This document shows, piece after piece, positions 1-6,771 of a stretch of DNA of 50,826 nucleotides. The stretch lies in NCBI GenBank assembly GCA_017965765.1, contig JAGCPJ010000012.1:1-50826 (forward strand), given 5' to 3'. The DNA is from Bacteroidales bacterium (lineage in GTDB: Bacteria > Bacteroidota > Bacteroidia > Bacteroidales > F082). Made by a program: the position numbers and the translations under genes. How positions within the stretch are numbered: the stretch's first letter is position 1; each line of letters opens with the position of its first letter. Below the pieces are notes generated by a model. The model was not told where the DNA came from and did no database searches. It saw only the letters and a program-made list of their open reading frames with translations.

Positions 1-411
1 ACGACCATGGTGGAAGACAATGATTCTTTGGTCTATAGATGGTCTGCCGACACCACTGAGCTTGCACTTTATACCTTGAAAAGGACTACAGAAGTGGGTC
101 CTGCCATCAGTTCGGCAGTACTGGGAGGGAAACCTTTGGTCAAACGACTGGAAACTGGACCCTATAAAGAAGGAACCTTCACCGCCATCATTCTCGAGTT
201 GATGCCTGAAGCTACAATTTTGTTCAAACGGATGACAGAAGATGCCTTGTTGCAGCCTCAACCCGTTAATATAGCAGTCGTTATTGATGGTCAAGTTTAT
301 CAAGAGTGGCGCATTGCCAATGCTGTTTGTAGCGCTTTCTTCATCAATGCCAATCCTAACTGGTCGAAAGAAGAAGTGGAAACCTTCTGCAAACAGCTGA
401 TTAGGCAGTAG
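1..411 (+). CDS. C-terminal part of unknown protein, SecD-P1-head-like ending (5' truncated)
   Basis: The frame is open to the left window edge and ends with TAG at 409-411, so the true start lies outside; the ATG at 7 need not be the start. I do not firmly recognise the protein. The last ~80 residues follow the pattern of the SecD/SecDF P1 head subdomain: a strand ending in ILELMPEA, an 'F..MT' helix, then IAVVIDGQVYQEW and a final helix NWSKEEVETFCKQL. SecD has 'v.l.p.a...f..iT', 'aivLDg.v..aP' and 'eea..La..L' in the same order. This is a weak, by-eye resemblance; a paralogous head domain in an unrelated envelope protein is equally possible. A hairpin and a promoter follow in the next gap, so transcription probably ends here. 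Confidence 0.5.
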   Translation, partial: TTMVEDNDSLVYRWSADTTELALYTLKRTTEVGPAISSAVLGGKPLVKRLETGPYKEGTFTAIILELMPEATILFKRMTEDALLQPQPVNIAVVIDGQVYQEWRIANAVCSAFFINANPNWSKEEVETFCKQLIRQ

Positions 412-419
412 TTTATAAG

Positions 420-588
420 GTCAAGAATTAGAGAATTTGAGATTTTTTCATTTCGACATTTAAGAATTGCTCGGAATTTGAGAGAAAAACGCTTGCGTTT
501 TTCATTCTCTAATTCAAAAAAAGTATAATTGAAAATAGTTTCAAAGAAGGACAGGACTTTGAAAATCTCTAATTCTCTAATTCTTGAC
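420..588. repeat. Inverted-repeat element, 27-nt arms with one mismatch
   Basis: Left arm 420-446 begins GTCAAGAATTAGAGAA. The right arm 562-588, read on the minus strand, begins with the same 16 bases and matches 26 of 27 positions. The arms enclose about 115 bases that contain a second smaller palindrome. It lies directly downstream of a stop codon and just upstream of a promoter. It could be a MITE-like remnant or a folded transcript end; no target-site duplication was recognised. Confidence 0.65.
484..503 (+). terminator. Possible hairpin terminator of the first gene
   Basis: GAAAAACGC (484-492) pairs perfectly with GCGTTTTTC (495-503) across a two-base centre; realistically this is a shorter stem with a four-base loop. 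The 3' half supplies five consecutive T. It lies 73 bases after the stop of the truncated gene. The stem is A/T-rich, so termination strength is uncertain. Confidence 0.4.
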
Positions 589-606
589 AAAAAAAACACT
601 TTTTTC

Positions 607-636
607 TTGACAGCAATCAAAAAAGCTGTACTTTTG
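607..636 (+). promoter_or_regulatory. Bacteroidetes-type promoter for the outer-membrane receptor
   Basis: TTG at 607-609 is followed after 19 bases by TACTTTTG at 629-636, an exact fit to the Bacteroidetes -33 and -7 (TAnnTTTG) pattern. The start codon of the receptor lies about 100 bases downstream, leaving an AT-rich leader. Confidence 0.75.
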
Positions 637-737
637 CAGCGTACTAGTTTACTAATACACTACAAACAAAAATTATTTTCAAATCCAAATACTATAAAAC
701 TAAAAATTTAGTTATATTATCGTCAATACCTAAAACA

Positions 738-3194
738 ATGAAAAAACTGATCCTTTCCTTCCTCGTAATGATGGTGATTTCACCTATGGTGATTGCCCAA
801 AGCACCATCAATGGTAAAATCGTTGATGAATCCAACAACCAAGGGGTTCCTTTCGTGAATGTGGGCCTGTTCCGGGTGGCCGACTCGGCCTTCGTGAGTG
901 GCGCGGCTTCCGACGACAAGGGCGCTTTTACGCTTCAAATGGTACCCAAAGGGGAGATGACTCTGAAGATTTCGGCTATCGGCTACGAGTCATTCTCCAT
1001 GCCGGTGACGGTGAAAGGCGACATGAACGTGGGTACCCTCAAACTCAAGGCAGGTACACTGAAGCTTGATGAGGTGGTCATCGCAGAGAAACGGCCTTTG
1101 TTCGCTGTGGAAGGGGAGAAGACCATGTATAATACGGCGGAAGATCCGAGTATCCAAACGGGTACGCTGTCCGATGCCTTGCAGAACGCTCCCGGCGTGA
1201 GTGTGGATGTGGAAGGCAACATCTCGCTGCGCGGCACTTCGAGCGTAGAGGTGTGGATCAACGACAAACCCTCTCACATGAATGCCGAGAACCTCAAGAC
1301 CTACATCCAAACCATGCCGGCCAATAGCGTTGACCATGTGGAGGTCATTACCAACCCTTCGGCACGCTATGGCTCCAAGGCCGATGGCATCATCAACATC
1401 GTCACTACTGCCAAAGTGCAGAAGAATGAATTCATTAGTTTTGGTGTAAATGGATCTACAAGACCCTCAGTTACCCCGTGGATGTCTTATGTCTGGTCCA
1501 ATGACAAGCTGACTTTCAATGCCTATCTTAATGGCGGCTATTCCATCTGGAAGGGCAACTCCTCGGTGGATCAAACTTTGTTCTCAAATCCCCAGACTCC
1601 AGCCAACCATGAGATTGATTCTTCGAGATATCAAAGCAACAGTTTCAATACGGGTGGCTATTTCAGCCTTGATTATGAAATTGATACGGCCAACAGCCTG
1701 AATGTCTGGGTGAGCGGTTGGCCCGACTGGAGCAGTAGCGAGAGCAATATGCATGCCTTTAGGGAGGAGTTCTTGGATGCCAATGGTACTCCTTGGGTGA
1801 CTCCTTTGTTGGTGGATTATGGTACCCATACTACCTCCAACAACAATAGTTACTTTGTTAATGGTGGTGTCTATTACCAGCATAAGTTTGACAACAATGG
1901 GCATAACCTTTCCGTGAGTGCCAATGCCATGGGTTGGGGGTACCAAGGTAGCGGTCTGGTCGATCGCCGCTTTGTCCTGCCTGTAGAATACCGCAGAGCG
2001 ATCCAATCCTCCCAGGCGCGTCGCAGTATTGGTGGCGAAGTGGAGGTGGTTTACAACCGTCCCTATTCGGAGAATGGCGAAATCTCCGTGGGTTGGAACA
2101 CGGGTTATAGCCCTGAAAAGGTGTTTAGCGTCAACGACACCTTAGTGGGTGAAGACAGCTGGGTCAGAGATGTTTATCGCAGCTATGACGCCACTTTCAC
2201 TACCCTGACCAATGAGGCTTTCATCACTGTGCAACATAAGTTTGGCAACTTCACCGTGAAGCCGGGCATCCGTTTCTGCCATGAATTGGTAAGTGGTGTC
2301 TATGTGGACTCTACCCAGTACAACTTTTCGAAGCCGTTCTTTAGTCTCAGACCTTCACTGCATTTGTCCTATCGGACGGAATCGATGCATAACTTCAATT
2401 TGAGCTATACACGCCGTATCGCTGCACCTGACGCACAGTCGTTGAGCAGTTTCCCCTTGTACGACGAGGATGAGTTCAGTACGGGTAACCCTGACTTGGA
2501 TCGTGTTTATACCAACTCCTTTGAGGCTGGATGGACGAAATATTTTATGAATTTCGGTTCTGTGGGACTTTCGGCTTATTATAATGGTAAGTCAAATGAA
2601 GTCAGTGAGATACATCTGTCAAAGTATCATTGGCTCTATGGCCGTGTGGTACCTTACAGCTACCCTGTCAACGTAGGTAAGAGCCATCGGTTGGGGCTTT
2701 CCTATAACATGATGTACCGCCCCAACGGCTTCTTCAACTTGCGTTTCTATGCCAACTTCTTCAATTCGTATATTGAAACGGTGTTTGGCGGACAGGAGTA
2801 CAAGTTCAATGACTGGGCCTATGCTTTCAGCTTGAATCTCTGGACGAAGTTGTGGAACAGGCTGGAGGTGACGGCTTCGAGTTACTACAGCTCGCCTACG
2901 CCTTCTCTCTTTTACGAGTGGGGTTCCCGTTTCGGTGTCAACGCCGGCCTCAAGGCTGATTTCTTCGACCGTAAGATGTCGGTTTTTGTCAACGCCAACG
3001 ACATCTTCAACTCCAACAGATGGGGTGAGACCAACCACAGCCCCTACGTGCAATCCACTTCCAGTTCAAAGTACAACAGCCGTAGCGTTTCAGTCGGTGT
3101 GACCTTCCGTTTCGGTAAGATGGAACTTGAGCAGATGGCCCGTCAAGGCGCCGATGACTCGCAGGGTGCTCCTCAAGGCATGGGAGGAAGGTAA
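738..3194 (+). CDS. TonB-dependent-receptor-like outer membrane beta-barrel protein
   Basis: An 818-residue outer-membrane protein. Residues 1-20 are a signal peptide ending VIAQ. Residues ~22-105 form a carboxypeptidase-regulatory-like beta-sandwich (INGKIVDESNNQGVPF). A plug-like domain follows at ~125-230 (SDALQNAPGVSVDVEGNISL, then VEVITNPSARYGSKADGIIN). The remainder is a beta-barrel rich in aromatic, alternating strands. The final strand is about SVSVGVTFRFGK and is followed by a ~25-residue polar Gly/Gln-rich tail instead of a terminal aromatic residue. This architecture matches the TonB-receptor relatives annotated 'outer membrane beta-barrel family' in Bacteroidetes. No SusD partner is adjacent, so the substrate is unknown. 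A fragment of a T9SS sorting domain begins in another frame at its very end. Confidence 0.85.
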   Translation: MKKLILSFLVMMVISPMVIAQSTINGKIVDESNNQGVPFVNVGLFRVADSAFVSGAASDDKGAFTLQMVPKGEMTLKISAIGYESFSMPVTVKGDMNVGTLKLKAGTLKLDEVVIAEKRPLFAVEGEKTMYNTAEDPSIQTGTLSDALQNAPGVSVDVEGNISLRGTSSVEVWINDKPSHMNAENLKTYIQTMPANSVDHVEVITNPSARYGSKADGIINIVTTAKVQKNEFISFGVNGSTRPSVTPWMSYVWSNDKLTFNAYLNGGYSIWKGNSSVDQTLFSNPQTPANHEIDSSRYQSNSFNTGGYFSLDYEIDTANSLNVWVSGWPDWSSSESNMHAFREEFLDANGTPWVTPLLVDYGTHTTSNNNSYFVNGGVYYQHKFDNNGHNLSVSANAMGWGYQGSGLVDRRFVLPVEYRRAIQSSQARRSIGGEVEVVYNRPYSENGEISVGWNTGYSPEKVFSVNDTLVGEDSWVRDVYRSYDATFTTLTNEAFITVQHKFGNFTVKPGIRFCHELVSGVYVDSTQYNFSKPFFSLRPSLHLSYRTESMHNFNLSYTRRIAAPDAQSLSSFPLYDEDEFSTGNPDLDRVYTNSFEAGWTKYFMNFGSVGLSAYYNGKSNEVSEIHLSKYHWLYGRVVPYSYPVNVGKSHRLGLSYNMMYRPNGFFNLRFYANFFNSYIETVFGGQEYKFNDWAYAFSLNLWTKLWNRLEVTASSYYSSPTPSLFYEWGSRFGVNAGLKADFFDRKMSVFVNANDIFNSNRWGETNHSPYVQSTSSSKYNSRSVSVGVTFRFGKMELEQMARQGADDSQGAPQGMGGR

Positions 3195-3313
3195 TCGGTA
3201 TTTTTAATATCTTGGAATCCATACGAACGGCTGAACTTCCATTAGGGGTTTATTCCATTCGTGTCACCCTCGAAGGCGGACAAAACTACACCGACAAGAT
3301 CGTGAAGCAATAG
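3188..3313 (+). pseudogene. Orphan remnant of a T9SS type A C-terminal sorting domain
   Basis: In the frame starting AAG at 3188 and ending TAG at 3311-3313, the translation reads like the last ~40 residues of a secreted T9SS cargo protein. It runs KVIGIFNILES, then TAELPLGVYSIRVTLEGG, then YTDKIVKQ. That is the 'G.Y.v.v....g....kivk' signature of sorting domains, here without the rest of a cargo protein. Upstream in this frame there are stops at 3155 and 3128, and the receptor gene occupies a different frame. I read it as the tail of a deleted or frameshifted gene; chance resemblance is unlikely given the complete motif. Confidence 0.6.
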
Positions 3314-3374
3314 TTCGCTATTTCTGATCATAAATTCTCAGGAATCCCTCCGGCGATTTCGTTAGTTTTCATTG

Positions 3375-3566
3375 AGGGTGACAAAAAAGGGGCCGATAGA
3401 TGTCATTGCGAGGAGCGGAGCTTAGCGGAGCGACGTGGCAATCCATATCAGCATAGAACAAATCACCTCGTTCTTCTGGATTACCTCCCTTCCGGTCGGT
3501 GAGCCTTTGGATTGCCGCGTCGTTCCTCCTCGCAATGACATGTTCGACCCTACTTTTTAGTCACCC
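3375..3566. repeat. Large imperfect palindrome (arms ~41 nt, REP/MITE-like)
   Basis: The outer arms start GGGTGAC (from ~3376) and end GTCACCC (~3560-3566). The inner arms are TGTCATTGCGAGGAG (3401-3415) and its exact complement CTCCTCGCAATGACA (3526-3540), extended inward by GTGGCAATCC at 3435-3444 versus GGATTGCCGC at 3509-3518. Repeats built on TGTCATTGCGAGGAGC and GGCAATCC occur in many unrelated bacterial genomes as interspersed palindromes. No coding sequence lies within. Confidence 0.75.
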
Positions 3567-3707
3567 TATTTTGTTCGGATTTCCCACAAATTCGTCCCTA
3601 AAATCCAAAGTTTTTTCACCAACACCCCGTTTTTCGTCCCTAAAAATGGGGTATTTCGTCCCAAAATGCCTGTTTTCGCCACATTTTCGCCACAACAACC
3701 ACCTTTT
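3567..3707. repeat. Short TTCGTCCC direct repeats and hairpin upstream of the fab operon
   Basis: The 13-mer TTCGTCCCTAAAA occurs at 3591-3603 and again at 3633-3645, with a third partial copy TTTCGTCCC near 3654. ACCCCGTTTTT (3624-3634) can pair with AAAAATGGGGT (3642-3652). TTTTCGCCAC is doubled near 3673-3692. No gene is visible. It may be leader or upstream regulatory DNA for the fatty-acid operon; function unknown. Confidence 0.45.
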
Positions 3708-3739
3708 TATCTTTGAGTGCGCGAACCAATCTACTTTTG
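3708..3739 (+). promoter_or_regulatory. Tandem -7 boxes upstream of fabH
   Basis: Two exact TAnnTTTG boxes lie in series: TATCTTTG at 3708-3715 and TACTTTTG at 3732-3739. The second is 26 bases from the fabH start codon. A TTG at 3713-3715 is only 16 bases before the second box, so neither has an ideal -33 element. Confidence 0.5.
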
Positions 3740-3764
3740 CAGCGAATTTTTTATTTGCAACGAC

Positions 3765-4715
3765 ATGAAAATTATTGGAACTGGTAGCGCACTGCCATCA
3801 CTTACCGTCAGTAACGACGATTTAGCTAGCTTTTTGGATACCAGCGATGCTTGGATCTCCACCCGTACTGGTATCAAAACCCGTCACCTTTTATCACATG
3901 AAACCCTTTACGACCTGGCCGTCGAAGCTGCCACAAAGGCGATCAACGCCTCTGGATTGACTCCCGACCAGATCGATTTTCTTTTGGTCTCCAATGTGGC
4001 CAACGAACATATTACCCCTGGTTTAAGTTGCATCATCCAAAAACGGATCGGCGTCACCTGCCCCGGCCTCGACATCAACGTGGCTTGTGCCGGCTTCGTC
4101 AACGCCTTGATGCTGGCCGATGACATGATGAAGGCTGGTAGGGCAAAACATATCCTGATCGTGTGTGCCGAGGAACCTACCAAATATTGCAACTGGAAAG
4201 AACGCGACACCAGCATCCTCTTTGGCGACGGTGCCGGCGCCGTGGTGCTCGGTCCGGGCAACGCTTTTAAAAATGTGCACCTCACCATGATCTCCGACCG
4301 CGATGTGCTGTATTATGAACGCCACATGGAACAAACGCCTTTTGAACAGAAACCCGTGGTGGGTCAACCCCTGATGATGAAAGGTAAGGACTTGTTCCGT
4401 ACCGCCGTTTCCGAGTCGGCCAAAGATATTGTCAAAGTGCTTGAAGACGAGAAAATGGATCCTTCTGAAGTTGATTTCTATCTGCTGCATCAAGCCAATA
4501 AACGTATCATCGACGGTATCCGTTCCATCCTCGGTCAGCCGGCAGAGAAGTTCCCCACCAATATCGAAAAGTATGGAAACACCTCTTCGGCTAGCATCCC
4601 GATCTTGTTGGATGAAATGATTAAAGAGAACAGAATCAAAAAAGGAGATAAGATCGTCATGAGCGCTTTCGGCGCCGGATTCGTCTCAGGTGCCTGTGTT
4701 TGGGAATGGGAATGA
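3765..4715 (+). CDS. fabH: Beta-ketoacyl-ACP synthase III
   Basis: FabH starts fatty-acid synthesis by condensing an acyl-CoA with malonyl-ACP in the cytoplasm. The start chosen at 3765 (MKIIGTGSALP) gives 316 residues, the family's usual length. An in-frame ATG at 3717 would add 16 residues from the promoter region, across a -7 box, and is rejected. The catalytic triad is visible: Cys108 in NVACAGFVNAL, His242 in LLHQANKRI and Asn272 in YGNTSSASIPI. The C-terminal motif FGAGFVSGACVWEW is also typical. fabF follows 12 bases later, so this is the first gene of a five-gene operon fabH-fabF-fabZ-acpP-fabG. Identification is secure; whether it serves bulk or specialised fatty acids cannot be told. 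Confidence 0.95.
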   Translation: MKIIGTGSALPSLTVSNDDLASFLDTSDAWISTRTGIKTRHLLSHETLYDLAVEAATKAINASGLTPDQIDFLLVSNVANEHITPGLSCIIQKRIGVTCPGLDINVACAGFVNALMLADDMMKAGRAKHILIVCAEEPTKYCNWKERDTSILFGDGAGAVVLGPGNAFKNVHLTMISDRDVLYYERHMEQTPFEQKPVVGQPLMMKGKDLFRTAVSESAKDIVKVLEDEKMDPSEVDFYLLHQANKRIIDGIRSILGQPAEKFPTNIEKYGNTSSASIPILLDEMIKENRIKKGDKIVMSAFGAGFVSGACVWEWE

Positions 4716-4727
4716 TAAAAGAATGCT

Positions 4728-5963
4728 ATGGATAATAGAAGAGTAGTAATAACTGGTATGGGGGTTGTTTCACCGGTGGGCAACGACCTCGAAACCACAT
4801 GGAATAATTTGATTAACGGCGTCTGTGGTATCGCCCCTATCGCCACTTTCGACACTACCAATCTTCCTGTGAAGATCGCTGCTGAGTTGAAAAACTTCGA
4901 CCCAATCGCGGCGGGTGTGGATAAAGGTTTCGTCAAACGTAACGACCGCTTTGCCATCTATGCCATGGCTGCCGCCGCGCAAGCGATGCAGGGTAATGAG
5001 GATATGCATCTGGATCCCAGTCGCTTGGGTGTCTATATCGGCTCAGGTATCGGTGGCTTCGACACGATCTTGCGCGAAATCACGAAGATGAATGCCGAAG
5101 GCCCACGTTGGGTCTCCCCGTTGATGATCCCCACCATGATCGGCAACATGGCTTCGGGTAGCGTGGCCATCCGCTACAACGCCCAAGGCCCTTGCGTGCC
5201 TATCGTGACAGCCTGTGCCACGGGTACGCACTCCATCGGTGAGGCGTATCGTGCCATCAAACATGGCTATGCAGACGCCATCATCACCGGTGGCTGCGAG
5301 GCAGGCATCAACCCCATCAGCATCGCCGGTTTTGCCAACTGCAAAGCCTTGACCAAAGCTGAAGATCCCTTGAGAGCATCCCTGCCATTCCATAAAAACC
5401 GAGCGGGATTCGTCATCGCTGAAGGTGCAGGCATCATGCTGCTGGAAGAATACGAACACGCCAAACAACGTGGTGCAAAGATCTATGCCGAGGTCTGCGG
5501 CTATGGCAACAGCTGCGATGCCTACCACAGCACGGCCCCGCGCCCGGATGGCACCACCCAGAGCCTGGCCATCAAGCAAGCCCTCGACGAGGCGGGCTAC
5601 CAACCAGGTGAGTCCCTGTATATCAATGCACACGGCACCGGCACACCGATGAACGACAGCGGCGAGACCAAAGCCATCAAGATCGCCATGGGTGAGGAAG
5701 AAGCTCGCCGTGCCCATATCAGCTCTACCAAGTCTGAGATGGGGCACGCCCTCGGCGCCGCCGGCGGCATCGAGCTGGTGGCTGCCGTCATGGCCCTCAA
5801 TACGGGTATCATCCCGCCAACCATCGGCCTCGACGAACCCGACCCGGAATGTGACCTCGACTACACACCCAATCAAGCGGTCAAAGTGGATCTGGATATC
5901 GCCATCTCCAACTCCCTTGGTTTCGGCGGTCACAACGCCTGCGTAGCAATAAGAAAAGTTTAA
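4728..5963 (+). CDS. fabF: Beta-ketoacyl-ACP synthase II
   Basis: FabF elongates acyl-ACP by decarboxylative condensation with malonyl-ACP. It is 411 residues, the normal size. The catalytic residues are Cys163 (TACATGTHSIGEA), His302 (NAHGTGTPMND) and His340 (SSTKSEMGHALGAAGG), at the textbook spacing. The N-terminus RRVVITGMGVVSPVG is canonical. It lies 12 bases after fabH and is followed by a 55-base gap containing a 25-nt tandem repeat before fabZ. By impression the sequence is closer to the generic FabF seen in Firmicutes than to typical Bacteroides FabF; a tree would be needed to show transfer. Confidence 0.95.
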   Translation: MDNRRVVITGMGVVSPVGNDLETTWNNLINGVCGIAPIATFDTTNLPVKIAAELKNFDPIAAGVDKGFVKRNDRFAIYAMAAAAQAMQGNEDMHLDPSRLGVYIGSGIGGFDTILREITKMNAEGPRWVSPLMIPTMIGNMASGSVAIRYNAQGPCVPIVTACATGTHSIGEAYRAIKHGYADAIITGGCEAGINPISIAGFANCKALTKAEDPLRASLPFHKNRAGFVIAEGAGIMLLEEYEHAKQRGAKIYAEVCGYGNSCDAYHSTAPRPDGTTQSLAIKQALDEAGYQPGESLYINAHGTGTPMNDSGETKAIKIAMGEEEARRAHISSTKSEMGHALGAAGGIELVAAVMALNTGIIPPTIGLDEPDPECDLDYTPNQAVKVDLDIAISNSLGFGGHNACVAIRKV

Positions 5964-5972
5964 AATTCGTTT

Positions 5973-6018
5973 AATTCGTAAAATTCGCCGTTATATAAAT
6001 TCGTAAAATTCGCCGTTA
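5973..6018 (+). repeat. Two tandem copies of a 21-nt word (25-nt period) between fabF and fabZ
   Basis: AATTCGTAAAATTCGCCGTT plus A occurs exactly at 5973-5993 and again at 5998-6018, separated by TATA. The second copy abuts the fabZ start codon at 6019. A partial third copy (AAATTCGTTT) precedes them at 5963. It replaces any recognisable ribosome binding site. Confidence 0.85.
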
Positions 6019-6453
6019 ATGAATAGAGAAGAAATCAAACAGTACCTCCCGCACCGCGAGCCTATGCTCCTGGTCGATGAGATGACCCTCGACGAGAACC
6101 ATGTGGCACACTCCAAGTACCACGTGACGGGCGAGGAGTTTTTCCTGAAAGGCCATTTCCCTGGTGAACCCGTCGTTCCGGGTGTCATCCTCTGCGAGAT
6201 CATGGCCCAGTCCTGCGCCTTGCTGATGAAGGACGACCTCATCGGCAAGCTGACCTTCTACACGGGTATCGACAAAGTCCGTTTCAAGAACAGTGTCCGG
6301 CCTGGCGACACCGTCGAAGTGGAAGCCACCCTTGACGTACATCGTGCCAACATCTACATCTGCTCCGCCAAACTGAGCGTGGGTGGTAAAATGTGTGTCC
6401 GAGGTGAACTCTCCTTCGCCCTCCTTCCCGACACCCGCGAAAAACAATCTTAA
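6019..6453 (+). CDS. fabZ: 3-hydroxyacyl-ACP dehydratase
   Basis: FabZ removes water from 3-hydroxyacyl-ACP in the elongation cycle. The 144-residue protein has the hot-dog-fold signature: HREPMLLVDEM near the start, then GHFPGEPVVPGVILCEIMAQS with the catalytic His46 and Glu60. It is a stand-alone FabZ of normal length. In many Bacteroidetes FabZ is instead fused to LpxC; that fusion is absent here, so a second dehydratase could exist elsewhere. It is operonic, between fabF and acpP. The start ATG directly follows a tandem repeat, with no Shine-Dalgarno sequence. Confidence 0.93.
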   Translation: MNREEIKQYLPHREPMLLVDEMTLDENHVAHSKYHVTGEEFFLKGHFPGEPVVPGVILCEIMAQSCALLMKDDLIGKLTFYTGIDKVRFKNSVRPGDTVEVEATLDVHRANIYICSAKLSVGGKMCVRGELSFALLPDTREKQS

Positions 6454-6472
6454 ATCTTTAAATCTTTAAATC
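6446..6472 (+). repeat. ATCTTTAA word array between fabZ and acpP
   Basis: Repeated words AATCTTAAATC, TTTAAATC and TTTAAATC run from inside the fabZ 3' end, across its stop codon, into the 28-base gap before acpP. Similar arrays occur before fabG (6741-6771), iorB (28846-28878) and the FKBP gene (49616-49651). Confidence 0.7.
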
Positions 6473-6481
6473 ATAGTTTGT

Positions 6482-6721
6482 ATGGCAACATTACAAGACA
6501 AAGTCAGAAGCATCATCTCCTCCAAGTTGGGCCTTGATGAGAGCGAAATCACTCCTGAAAAGAGCCTTTCCAACGACCTTGGCGCCGACTCATTAGACGT
6601 CGTTGAACTCTCTATGGAGCTGGAACGCGAACTTAACCTGAAGTTTGAAGACGCCGACACCGAGAAGATTGAAACGGTCGCCGACATCTACAAATTGATT
6701 GAGGAATATGGGAAGAAGTAA
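6482..6721 (+). CDS. acpP: Acyl carrier protein
   Basis: A 79-residue acidic protein that carries acyl chains on a 4'-phosphopantetheine arm. The attachment serine is Ser37 in the canonical GADSLDVVEL motif. The four-helix ACP pattern is clear (KVRSIISSKLGLDE, ELERELNLKFEDAD, TVADIYKLIEEYGKK). It lies between fabZ and fabG, as expected for a fatty-acid cluster. The size and motif leave little doubt about the family. Whether it is the cell's main ACP is not shown. Confidence 0.95.
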   Translation: MATLQDKVRSIISSKLGLDESEITPEKSLSNDLGADSLDVVELSMELERELNLKFEDADTEKIETVADIYKLIEEYGKK

Positions 6722-6771
6722 GAAGATAGAATTTTGTATCTTTGAATCTTCAAATCTTAAATCTTTAAATT

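Larger units (their letters stand above)
412..737. other. Intergenic gap with nested inverted repeats and a promoter
   Basis: There is no credible gene in these 326 bases. They hold a 27-nt inverted repeat (arms 420-446 and 562-588), an internal A/T-rich hairpin (484-503), and the promoter of the receptor gene at 607-636. The region is clearly more AT-rich than the flanking coding sequence. The word CTAATTCT and its complement recur several times. Confidence 0.7.

Noticed and set aside
3401-3540. CRISPR array or transposon with a coding gene
   Set aside because: The repeats are inverted, only one pair is present, and no cas or transposase gene is found.
3717-3764. Upstream in-frame start for FabH (16 extra residues)
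   Set aside because: The extra codons span the TACTTTTG promoter box, and MKIIGTGSALP is the family's normal N-terminus.
5043-5933. Open frame of 296 codons opposite fabF, and 24416-25441 opposite the TonB receptor
   Set aside because: Both are antisense shadows of genes with full catalytic or structural motifs.
6737-6744. Internal promoter for fabG (TATCTTTG)
   Set aside because: It fits the -7 box exactly but lies within an ATCTTTAA word array, with no TTG 19-21 bases upstream. I kept it only as a remark.
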